DNA from: Marispirochaeta sp964554875
GTDB taxonomy: Bacteria > Spirochaetota > Spirochaetia > JC444 > Marispirochaetaceae
Assembly: GCA_964554875.1 (NCBI GenBank)
Contig: CAZKQJ010000001.1
Location: 124,001-188,000, forward strand
Length of the DNA: 64,000 nt
Reading direction: 5' to 3'
The translations under genes and the position numbers were made by a program. Shown here piece by piece: positions 16,125 to 24,162 of this stretch; position 1 is the first letter of the stretch; every line of letters begins with the position of its first letter. The notes beneath the pieces were generated by a model, which was not told where the DNA came from, ran no database searches, and was given only the letters and a program-made list of their open reading frames with translations.

Positions 16125-19094
16125 ATGAGTATACACCACGGTCAGAGCATCCACGGCTTCCGTATCGAATCGGTCAGTGATCTGCCTGAATTCCGCGGCA
16201 GGGGAATCACTGCGCGCCACGAGGCTACCGGGCTGGAGCTTTTTCACCTCCACAACGATGATTCGGAGAACCTTTTCTCCTTCATTTTCAAGACCCCGCC
16301 GAAGGATAACAGCGGGGTCGCCCACATTGTGGAGCATGCCGTTCTCGCGGGATCGAAGCGCTTTCCCATCAAGGACCCCTTTCTTGTTCTGCTGAAGGGC
16401 AGCCTGAATACCTTTCTCAATGCCATGACCTACCCGGACAAGACCGTCTATCCCGGGGCCAGCACGGTTCCCAGGGATTATTACAACCTGATGACCGTCT
16501 ACGGAGATGCAGTTTTCTTCCCTCTGCTGCGAAAGGAGATTTTTCTGCAGGAAGGGGTGCGCCTTCAGCCTGCTGATGATGGTCTCGAACTTTCCGGGGT
16601 TGTATTCAACGAAATGCAGGGAAACTACTCCTCCTTTGAATCAGTAGTCGGGGAGTGGTCCTACCGGGGGCTATTTCCCGATTCAAGCTACGGCTATGAT
16701 TCCGGCGGGGAACCCCAGGCTATCCGGGAACTGAATTACGAAGATTTCCGCAGGTATCATGCCGATTATTATCACCCCTCCAACTGCAGGATCTTTTTAT
16801 ACGGAAATATCCCCACCGAGGAACAGCTTGTCTTTCTGCAGGAACAGTTTCTGTCCGTCTTTGACGGACCGCGGCAGGTCGATGCCTCCATAAGTGAAGA
16901 ACCTGATTGGGATGCTCCTCGGACCTTGGCGGTTAATGCTCCAGCCGGCTCCGGGGATGATGCTTCCGGAGAAAACGGGGCCAGCGTACTGGTCAGCTGG
17001 CGTTTAAGGAAGGTCGACAACCCCGAGTATCTCCTCGCCTGGGAGGTCCTCGCCGAAATACTGCTGGGTAACCCCGGCTCGCCCCTCTACAAGGCCCTGA
17101 TGGACTCGCGTCTGGGGGAGGACCTCTCCCCTTCCTGCGGGCTGGATTCGGAGCTGCGGGACCTGGTTTTTTCCGCCGGTCTCAGGGGGATGGATGCGGA
17201 CAAGAGGGAGGCCCTGGAGGAGACGATCTTCGGCCTGCTGAGAAACCTCGCCGCCGAGGGAATCCCTGAAGAGTACCGTGAGGCGGCCCTTGCCAGGATC
17301 GATTTTCGCCACCGGGAGATCCGGGGGGGGGTTCCCTTCGGGCTCAGGCTGATGGGAAGGGCTCTGAGGGGATGGCTCCACGGGCACCGCCCGGAGACGA
17401 CGCTGCGCTACGAGGAAGTCATAGACTCCCTCAAGACCCGTCTGCAGCGGGAGCCGGACTATTTTTCCCGGCTTATCAAAGAGGAACTCCTGGAAAACAC
17501 CAACCGTGTGGTGGTTACCATTCGTCCCGATGATCAGTATTATCTGCATAACGAAGAGGACGAGAAGCAGTGGCTCTCCCGCAGAGTTTCCGAATTGGGA
17601 AGCGACGGAATTGTTTCCATAAGCGAGGAGTATCGCCGGATGACCGTCTTTCAGGAGACCCCTGATCCGGCGGAGGAGCTTGCAAAGGTTCCCTGCGTTA
17701 CCATCGACGATCTGCCCCGGAAGGTAAAACGATACTCCCTGGAGGACCGCCTTCTGAACAGCAGCAAGGCCGGAACGGTCCCCCTGTCCCTGCACGAGAC
17801 TTTCTGCAACGGAGTGGTCTACCTTGATCTTGCCGTGGATGTCTCGGGGCTGGAACAGGACGAGTACCTGCTCCTGCCCTATTTTTCCAAGTATATCTGC
17901 AATACCGGGTATCCCGGGGTTTCATACGACCGGGTGGCCACCCTGCTGGCGCGCCATTCCGGGGGCTTTTACTCCTTCCTGGAGGCTTCGGACAGGATTG
18001 CTGATCCCGACAATCCGGCCACGTATCTCTATTTCCGGATCAAGACCCTGGAGGCTGAGCTCCCCCGCAGCCTGGAGATCGTAAGCCGGCTTCTGAACAC
18101 CGGAATCCTGGACGACCGTCAGCGGCTCAAGGAGGAGCTCCTGGAACTTCGGAACGATATGCGTTCTGCGGTAGTCTCATCGGGGCACTCCTTTGCTTCC
18201 CTGCGAGCGTCCCGCGCTTTCTCCGGGGTTCTCTCCCTGGAAGAGTCGTGGCGGGGGATCGAGCAGTTTCTGTACGTAAACTCCCTGAGCAGCGATTTCG
18301 ATGACTCCTGGAAAAAACTGGCCAAGCGGATCTCAAAACTGCGCAAAAAGGTTCTGAACAGGGAACACATGCTGCTGAATGTGACCGCGGATACCGGGGT
18401 TCTTGAAAGGATTGAACCGGTGCTGGCGGATTTCTTTACAGCCTTTTCCTCCGGAGAGAAAAGGAAAAAACGTGACCTTCCTGTTCCCGTATCTGTACCG
18501 AAATACCAGGCCCTGGTAATTCCGACGACGGTAAATTACGCGGCCCTGGTCTTTCCATCCTCCCGGCTGGGTGACGGGGAACACCCCTACGAGGACCTCA
18601 TTGCCCACATCCTGAAGGTCGAATCCCTCTGGGAGAAGATCCGGATGCAGGGCGGGGCCTACGGTGCTTTCGCCTCGGTAAATGCAACCGAAGGCATCTT
18701 TGCCATGGCAAGTTATCGGGACCCCCATACCTACCGGACATTCCAGGCTTTCAGGGTATCCCTGGCCGAACTGCAGGAAGGCACTGACCCCCTGCTCCTT
18801 GAAAAAGCGGTAATCAGCCTAGGCGGCCGGGAACTTCGCCCCCTTGCCCCGGGGGAGGAGGGCATGATGGCTTTTCGTCGGAGGCTCTACAGTATCAGCG
18901 ATGATGAGCGGCAGAGAAAGCGGGAAATTCTGCTTTCTGCAGGTCCGGAGGATATCCGCAGGGCTGCCGGGAGACTTATGCTTGCTCTCGAGAGTCGGGC
19001 GAATGCGGTCCTGGTCACCAGCAGGGAGGGATGGAAGGAGTCCGCGAAGCATATTCCGGAACTCGAATCCGAGTATATTATCCTTCCGGTTTAG
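16125..19094 (+). CDS. M16C zinc metallopeptidase, presequence-protease-like
   Basis: 989 residues in one chain, the length of the PreP/M16C group, where two M16 halves form a closed chamber that degrades short peptides. The inverted zinc motif HIVEH is residues 67-71, followed by the third ligand region about 75 residues later (ELSGVVFNEMQG), then GSLNTFLNAMTYPDKTVYP, a signature of this subfamily. There is no signal peptide, so it is cytosolic. It begins 12 bases after tex and is probably co-transcribed. A perfect 8-base hairpin lies over its stop. Confidence 0.93.
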   Translation: MSIHHGQSIHGFRIESVSDLPEFRGRGITARHEATGLELFHLHNDDSENLFSFIFKTPPKDNSGVAHIVEHAVLAGSKRFPIKDPFLVLLKGSLNTFLNAMTYPDKTVYPGASTVPRDYYNLMTVYGDAVFFPLLRKEIFLQEGVRLQPADDGLELSGVVFNEMQGNYSSFESVVGEWSYRGLFPDSSYGYDSGGEPQAIRELNYEDFRRYHADYYHPSNCRIFLYGNIPTEEQLVFLQEQFLSVFDGPRQVDASISEEPDWDAPRTLAVNAPAGSGDDASGENGASVLVSWRLRKVDNPEYLLAWEVLAEILLGNPGSPLYKALMDSRLGEDLSPSCGLDSELRDLVFSAGLRGMDADKREALEETIFGLLRNLAAEGIPEEYREAALARIDFRHREIRGGVPFGLRLMGRALRGWLHGHRPETTLRYEEVIDSLKTRLQREPDYFSRLIKEELLENTNRVVVTIRPDDQYYLHNEEDEKQWLSRRVSELGSDGIVSISEEYRRMTVFQETPDPAEELAKVPCVTIDDLPRKVKRYSLEDRLLNSSKAGTVPLSLHETFCNGVVYLDLAVDVSGLEQDEYLLLPYFSKYICNTGYPGVSYDRVATLLARHSGGFYSFLEASDRIADPDNPATYLYFRIKTLEAELPRSLEIVSRLLNTGILDDRQRLKEELLELRNDMRSAVVSSGHSFASLRASRAFSGVLSLEESWRGIEQFLYVNSLSSDFDDSWKKLAKRISKLRKKVLNREHMLLNVTADTGVLERIEPVLADFFTAFSSGEKRKKRDLPVPVSVPKYQALVIPTTVNYAALVFPSSRLGDGEHPYEDLIAHILKVESLWEKIRMQGGAYGAFASVNATEGIFAMASYRDPHTYRTFQAFRVSLAELQEGTDPLLLEKAVISLGGRELRPLAPGEEGMMAFRRRLYSISDDERQRKREILLSAGPEDIRRAAGRLMLALESRANAVLVTSREGWKESAKHIPELESEYIILPV

Positions 19095-19117
19095 AGCGGG
19101 GTTTAGTACCCCCGCTC
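19094..19117. terminator. Hairpin at the convergent stops of M16 peptidase and dehydrogenase
   Basis: GAGCGGGG (19094-19101) pairs perfectly with CCCCGCTC (19110-19117) across an 8-base loop. There is no T-run on either strand, so this may be a weak bidirectional terminator or an mRNA end-protecting hairpin. Confidence 0.45.
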
Positions 19118-20065
19118 CCGGTCTACCAGGTTTGCCGGTTCTTTCCCGCTGACAAAGAGTTCCAGGTTGCTCAGAAACAGAGCATTTCCCCGTTCCTCGT
19201 ATTTTGGGGTAACCCCTGCGTAGTGTCCGGTAAGGATAAGGTTTTTCATTTTCCAGGCAGGGGAATCTTCTTCCAGAGGTTCCGGATCTATTACATCCAG
19301 GCATGCCCCGGCGATCGTCCCCTTTTCGAGGGCCTCAAGCATCGCTTCCGTAATGACCGTCTTTCCCCGTCCGACATTCACAAAGACCGACTCCGGATGC
19401 ATCAGGCTGAACTCTTCGGGACCAAAGAGTCCCTCCGTCTCCGGAGTCAGGGGAAGAATATTCAGCACAATGTCGGCGCTTTTCAGATATTCCCGGAATC
19501 CCTCCCAGGGAACGACCTCGTCGAAGGGACCCAGCCGGTCGAGGTGACGCCGTTTCGCGGCGATTACCCGCATGCCGAAGGCCCGGGCAATGGTGGCGCT
19601 GCGGCGACCGATTGCACCTGCTCCGAGAATCAGCATCGTTTTTCCCTCCAGCTCAAAGAGACGCAGGGAGGGAACCTTTTTCCATTTATGCTGACTGCGA
19701 AATTCCTGGGAGTACTGCAGCCCCCGGGACAGGCTTAAAAGAAGCGCGAATATGTGCTCCGTCATCGCGACCGGATGGATTCCGCTGGCAGTGCTGAGCT
19801 GAAAGGAGCTTTTCATGATTCGAGGGTCTTCCAGCAGATGGTCCACCCCGGCGGTCCAGGCCTGATACCATTTCAGCTCCGGCATTCTGAGAAGCAGTTC
19901 AGTATCTATTTCCCGGAAAGCGATCTCCGCCTCCGCAAGGTAGGGGGCAAGCTCCTGTTCCGTTCTGCCGCAGACGACTTCATACTCCGGCGCGATGGAC
20001 TGAATTTTTTCTATGAGCTGATTGTCGGCTTTTTCCGGATCTGTTCCATAGAGCAAATACTTCAT
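19103..20065 (-). CDS. D-isomer 2-hydroxyacid dehydrogenase
   Basis: 320 residues from ATG 20065, which has AAGGAG upstream; the frame is open further but the added residues are not family-like. The NAD-binding Rossmann motif is LILGAGAIGRRSATIARAFG (about residues 142-161). The catalytic Arg lies in FVNVGRGKTVIT and the His in LTGHYAGVTPKYEER. The family reduces 2-keto acids such as glyoxylate, hydroxypyruvate or phenylpyruvate; the substrate cannot be told. Local context (btuFCD on one side, M16 peptidase on the other) gives no clue. Confidence 0.9.
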   Translation of the reverse strand: MKYLLYGTDPEKADNQLIEKIQSIAPEYEVVCGRTEQELAPYLAEAEIAFREIDTELLLRMPELKWYQAWTAGVDHLLEDPRIMKSSFQLSTASGIHPVAMTEHIFALLLSLSRGLQYSQEFRSQHKWKKVPSLRLFELEGKTMLILGAGAIGRRSATIARAFGMRVIAAKRRHLDRLGPFDEVVPWEGFREYLKSADIVLNILPLTPETEGLFGPEEFSLMHPESVFVNVGRGKTVITEAMLEALEKGTIAGACLDVIDPEPLEEDSPAWKMKNLILTGHYAGVTPKYEERGNALFLSNLELFVSGKEPANLVDRERGY

Positions 20066-20104
20066 TCGATAAACTCCTTGTCTGTAGAATATAGCTCTGC
20101 CGTC

Positions 20105-20132
20105 AAAAAGGGACAAGCGTATCCTTATGTCC
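20105..20132 (-). terminator. Possible weak terminator of the btuFCD-type operon
   Basis: On the minus strand GGACA (20128-20132) pairs with TGTCC (20111-20115), followed after one base by TTTTT (20105-20109). The stem is only 5 bases and covers the btuD stop codon. Confidence 0.35.
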
Positions 20133-20904
20133 GGTAAACGATGTGCGGTTTTCCGTTGAACGGATTCTCGGTAATGGTCGCCTCGATCCCGTACACTGCT
20201 TCTATTGCCCGGGGGGTCAGGACCTCCATAGGCGGGCCGGAACTGTAGACTGCCCCTTCATGAAGAAGCAGTACCATGTCCGCATAACTGAGGGCGAAAT
20301 TGAGATCGTGGAGGATTGCAACCACGGCTATTTCCCTGTCCCTGCACAGCTCCTTGAGAAGGCCGAGGATGGCAGTCTGGTGGCGTATGTCCAGGTGGTT
20401 GGTCGGCTCATCCAGAGCGAGGATACGCGGCTCCTGGGTCAGTGCCCGGGCGATTACAACCCTCTGGGCCTCTCCCCCGGAGAGCCGGGTAATACGCTGA
20501 TGCCGGAGGTTCAGCACGTCTGCCCGGCGCATTGCTTCCCGGGCAATCTCTCTGTCCCGGGAACTGAGGCGCTGCAGGCGTCCCAGGTGGGGATATCGCC
20601 CCATCAGAACCAGCTCCTCCACGGTGTATTCGTAATCAAGGGCGGGATTCTGGGGAACACTGCCCGCGGCTCTGGCGTATTCCCGGCGGGAAAATTCCTG
20701 TATCTCTCTTCCGTCCAATAAAACAGACCCTTTCTGAGGACTAAGCAGGCGCAGCAGATTCTTGAAAATGGTGGTTTTTCCCGATCCGTTGGGACCGATA
20801 ATGGCGGTGAAAAGCCCGGGCCGGACCGAGAGGGAGACCTCTCTGAGAACCTGGCGTTCTCCGTAGGAGTAGGAGATTCCCCTGGCTTCGAGCTGTCCTT
20901 TCAT
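20125..20904 (-). CDS. ABC transporter ATP-binding protein, cobalamin/Fe-siderophore type
   Basis: 259 residues. Walker A is IIGPNGSGKTTIFK, the signature is RLSGGEAQRVVIARAL, Walker B is ILALDEPTNHLD and the switch His is in AILHDLNFAL. The YPHLGRL and DVLNL regions fit the BtuD/FecE/HmuV group. It energises uptake through the adjacent permease, whose stop overlaps its start by 4 bases. The substrate is a corrinoid, haem or ferric siderophore; sequence alone cannot tell which. Confidence 0.93.
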   Translation of the reverse strand: MKGQLEARGISYSYGERQVLREVSLSVRPGLFTAIIGPNGSGKTTIFKNLLRLLSPQKGSVLLDGREIQEFSRREYARAAGSVPQNPALDYEYTVEELVLMGRYPHLGRLQRLSSRDREIAREAMRRADVLNLRHQRITRLSGGEAQRVVIARALTQEPRILALDEPTNHLDIRHQTAILGLLKELCRDREIAVVAILHDLNFALSYADMVLLLHEGAVYSSGPPMEVLTPRAIEAVYGIEATITENPFNGKPHIVYRT

Positions 20905-21944
20905 GCCGGAGCTCCCGTTCTGCGGCGCAGCAGATAAAGGAAATAGGGGGCTCCGAAGAGAGCGGTAATGATCCCCACAGGTATCTCCGTCGGTTCAAGA
21001 AGGGTCCGGGCAAGGGTATCGCTTACAACGCAGAAGAGGGCCCCGCAGAACATGGCCCAGGGAAGCAGAATTCTGTGGCGTGGTCCTGAAATTATGCGAA
21101 CGGCGTGGGGAACAATCAACCCGACGAATCCGATTATCCCGCTCACCATTACCGCAGCCGCGCTGATCAGGGTAGCGCTTACCAGCAGAAAAAGGCGTGT
21201 CCGTTGAACGTGCATACCCAGGGTGCCGGCGGCATCCTCTCCCAGACTCAGGAGGTCCAGATCGCGGTTAAACAGGAAGATCAGAACCGAACCGGGCAGG
21301 ATGATGGGGGCCGACAGGTATATCTGTTCCCAGCCGGCGGCGGAGAAACTGCCGAAGGTCCAGATTACTATGGATTCCACCTGTTCCCGGTTCAGGTACA
21401 TCATAAGGGAGATCCCGGCGGAAAGGAGAAAACTGACTGCAATACCTGCCAGAAGCAGACTGATAAGGGAGGCATCCCGGAGTCCTCCGGCGACTCCCAG
21501 CACCAGAAGAGTTGCGGCAAGGGCGCCGAGGAAGGCCGAGGCCGGAACCAGACCCGGCCCTATCAGGGGCAGGGAGGCCAGACCGGTGATCATGGCCATG
21601 GTTACTCCAAAGGCGGCCCCGGAGGAGACCCCCAGGACATAGGGGTCTGCCATGGGATTGCGGAAAACCCCCTGAAAAACGACTCCCCCCGCGGCCAGGC
21701 CGGTACCCACCAGCAGGGCGAGGACTATCCGGGGAAGGCGAATCTGGAGAACTATAAGCTCCATGGTCTCAGGGTAGCTCCAGTTCAGGAAAGGGAAGAG
21801 CCGGTTCAGAATAATGCCGCTTGAATCCCTGAAACTCACGCTGGCTGATCCAAAGGAAGCGGAAACAAGAATGACCGATGCTAGCATGAAGGGGAGGGCA
21901 AGACTCAAGGGGCCCAGAAAGGGCTTCCGTGAAGCTGTGTTCAT
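20901..21944 (-). CDS. FecCD-family ABC permease (BtuC-like)
   Basis: 347 residues with about ten hydrophobic segments. Family hallmarks: VLALLVGTGLAAGGVVFQG near the N-terminus, NPMADPYVLGVSSGAAFG, and GIIGFVGLIVPHAVRI near the C-terminus, which contacts the ATPase. As a homodimer it forms the inner-membrane channel. It overlaps both neighbours by 4 bases, so the three proteins are translated as a unit. Confidence 0.93.
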   Translation of the reverse strand: MNTASRKPFLGPLSLALPFMLASVILVSASFGSASVSFRDSSGIILNRLFPFLNWSYPETMELIVLQIRLPRIVLALLVGTGLAAGGVVFQGVFRNPMADPYVLGVSSGAAFGVTMAMITGLASLPLIGPGLVPASAFLGALAATLLVLGVAGGLRDASLISLLLAGIAVSFLLSAGISLMMYLNREQVESIVIWTFGSFSAAGWEQIYLSAPIILPGSVLIFLFNRDLDLLSLGEDAAGTLGMHVQRTRLFLLVSATLISAAAVMVSGIIGFVGLIVPHAVRIISGPRHRILLPWAMFCGALFCVVSDTLARTLLEPTEIPVGIITALFGAPYFLYLLRRRTGAPA

Positions 21945-22894
21945 CGGAATGCCCCGGGATGAATGATCCCGGCCAGGGTCTCAAGACCGTCGATAAGGCG
22001 GGGCCCCTGGCGGTCGATAAGGTCAACATCTATCTGATATACCCTGTCCTGTTTTACGGCCCTGAGCTCGCGGTACGCGGGACTTGCTGTAAGTCTCTCC
22101 CTGAAACCCGGAAAATCCGGGCAGATAATCAGGTCCGGGTCTCCCTGTATGACCATCTCTGCGCTGTAGGCCCAGCCTTCCAGATCTTCAGCAATATTTC
22201 GTGCCCCCGCCAGGCTCAGCAGCTGATGGATAAAGGTGTTTCCTCCGGCGGTATAGTCCCCGCTGGCGCCGAAGTCGATGACATAGTAGACCTTCGGTTT
22301 TTCCAGACCTGCTGTCTTCTCCTTTACCGTCTCGATTCTCCTGCGTATGTCTGCCTTTATCCTGGCGGCGTTTGCTTCGGCGTTTACCAGTTCGGCGACC
22401 TTGTCGATGGTGAAAAAAAGACCGTCAAAACTCTCCGGACCAAAGAGTATCAGGACCGGAACACCCAGGCGGTCGAGTTTATTGAGGCTCCCCCGCTGAA
22501 AATGTGCGGAGGCGATTATAAGATCGGGACGCAGGGACGCGACTTTCTCGATATTCGGCTCCATCAGGCTGCCTGCATCAGGAATATCCGTAACCTCCGT
22601 CGGATGGTCGCACCAGCTGGAACGGCCTGCGAGGCGATCCCCTTCTCCCAGGGCAAAGAGTATCTCCGTAATGTTCGGGGCCAAAGAGACGATCCTTTTC
22701 GGTTCCCGGGATATAGTGACCCTTCTGTCAAAGGAATCTTGTACCGTTACGGGAAAACCGGGACCGGAAGAAGCGCCGGGCAGAGTTTCTTCGGGAGTAC
22801 CCCCCGCGATCAGGCAGGGAGATAGTAAAAATAATGCCGTGAGAACCAGTGCTGGTCTGAACGGCCCGGATTGAAAGAATCTGCGGGAATGCAA
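21941..22894 (-). CDS. Periplasmic corrinoid/siderophore-binding protein (BtuF-like)
   Basis: 317 residues from TTG 22894; AAGGAG lies 8 bases before it, which decides this unusual start. A signal peptide (ALVLTALFLLSPCLIAGG) has Cys before IAGG, so a lipoprotein form is possible. The mature part has the two-lobe class III binding-protein pattern: RIVSLAPNITEILFALGEGD, then LRPDLIIAS and GDPDLIICPDF. It delivers substrate to the FecCD-type permease encoded next. The Trp/Tyr pattern would allow corrinoid binding but does not prove it. A good promoter lies about 70 bases upstream. Confidence 0.9.
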   Translation of the reverse strand: MHSRRFFQSGPFRPALVLTALFLLSPCLIAGGTPEETLPGASSGPGFPVTVQDSFDRRVTISREPKRIVSLAPNITEILFALGEGDRLAGRSSWCDHPTEVTDIPDAGSLMEPNIEKVASLRPDLIIASAHFQRGSLNKLDRLGVPVLILFGPESFDGLFFTIDKVAELVNAEANAARIKADIRRRIETVKEKTAGLEKPKVYYVIDFGASGDYTAGGNTFIHQLLSLAGARNIAEDLEGWAYSAEMVIQGDPDLIICPDFPGFRERLTASPAYRELRAVKQDRVYQIDVDLIDRQGPRLIDGLETLAGIIHPGAFR

Positions 22895-22961
22895 ATATCG
22901 AGCTCCTTGCCCGGGAATGTGCGGGCGGGCCGCAAAAGCTGCGGTCCGTGACTCGCTAGCT

Positions 22962-22991
22962 TTTATACACCGGGGTATTATCGGGGGTCAA
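22962..22991 (-). promoter_or_regulatory. Promoter of the btuFCD-type operon
   Basis: On the minus strand TTGACC (22986-22991), an 18-base spacer and TATAAA (22962-22967). The leader is only about 60 bases, with a small GC hairpin (ACCGCAGCTTTTGCGGC) but too short for a cobalamin riboswitch. Confidence 0.6.
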
Positions 22992-23040
22992 GGCAACTTT
23001 TTCTTCCTGTTTTGTTATCTCCGGGGTAGAATATCGACTA

Positions 23041-23966
23041 TGAATAAACCTGGTGTAATAAAACAGGTCCTGCAGATGTATAACGCCTCCAATGGTTCGC
23101 TGCTGGCAAAGGGACTTACTTACAATCTTCTTCTCGGGCTGCTTCCTTTCCTGTTTCTTGTATTCTGGTCCGCGGCGGTTCTGGTCGATCTGGTTCCGGG
23201 TCTGCTTGAGCTGCTGGAACTTGAGCTGATTGATGTTCTTCCACCTCAGATTGGACAGATAGTACGTAATCAGATTTCCTACCTGGGAAGGTCGAAGGGG
23301 GCCCTGGGAATCTTTACCGTAGGGATTTTTTCTGTGACGGTCTTTCTCCTCTTCGAATCCCTTGGAAGGATCATCCGGATTTTGCACGGCAGGCCCCGTT
23401 ATCGCTGGTTCAGCCGGCACCTGATTTCGCTCGGAATGGTTTTCGGAACCCTGATCTTTATCTATATTTCCGCAGTTTTGTCCCTGGGGATCAGGACAGT
23501 TCATCATTTGCTTGATTTTACCGGTGAGTTTCCGCCTCTGGGAACAACTCTGCTTGTCATTATTCTGCCTGCCCTGTTTTTTTCCTTGAGTCAGATCATT
23601 TATGCAGGAAAACGCTTGAATCTTGTTTCCCTGATTCTTGTTTCTCTGGCTTCTTCCGGCCTCTGGTATGCGACAGCCGTCGGGAGCAACACTCTTATCC
23701 GCTATGCCGGAAGAAGATTCATTATATACGGCGCTATGGCAGGAGCCGTCAGCTATGCTGTTTTTCTGAGGATTCTGGCGGAGATTGTAGTCTTTGCTAC
23801 GCTTATCGTTCGCTTTTCTTCCTTTGGAAGCGGGGATGATCGTGAAACAGCAGATGACATGTCCGGATGGGTTCCGCACTGGCAGGAGAAAGACACCTCA
23901 GTTTCTGAAGAACCTGCGACAAGGACCGTTCAAGATGACGGAATCAACAGCGATAATGCAGAATAA
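23041..23966 (+). CDS. YihY/BrkB (RNase BN-like) family inner-membrane protein
   Basis: 308 residues from ATG 23041. Six hydrophobic segments and the family signatures GLTYNLLLGLLPFLFLVF, GALGIFTVGIFSVTVFLLFE and AGAVSYAVFLRILAEIV place it in the YihY/BrkB family, once mis-named RNase BN. Members are integral membrane proteins of uncertain function. A hydrophilic acidic tail (about residues 265-308) follows the last helix. There is no ribosome site; a TAGAAT box ends 7 bases before the ATG, hinting at a leaderless mRNA, although its -35 is weak. Confidence 0.9.
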
Positions 23967-23998
23967 AAAAAGACCGCCTGACGTATGATTGCAGGCGG
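23964..23998 (-). terminator. Rho-independent terminator downstream of ppk
   Basis: On the minus strand CCGCCTG (23992-23998) pairs with CAGGCGG (23974-23980), followed by a T-run (23965-23971). It is about 165 bases beyond the ppk stop and overlaps the end of the YihY gene on the other strand. Confidence 0.7.
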
Positions 23999-24162
23999 CC
24001 CCCGATGGAAGAAGCTGAAATGTCCTCGTAAGTTACTCCATTCTCATTGTATGCTAGGACTGGTAAGAAATCCAATAAAAAAAGTGAAATATCCGCAGAT
24101 TTAGGGTAAAATCGGCCTGTCAAAAACACAAGGGTCCAGAATAGACAGCCCCGGCCCGTTTC

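Noticed and set aside
15045..16337. 430-residue open frame antisense to tex
   Set aside because: Shadow frame; composition is the reverse image of tex, including its RGG tail.
22895..22961. Cobalamin riboswitch ahead of the btuFCD-type operon
   Set aside because: The leader is about 60 bases and lacks the B12-box; far too short.
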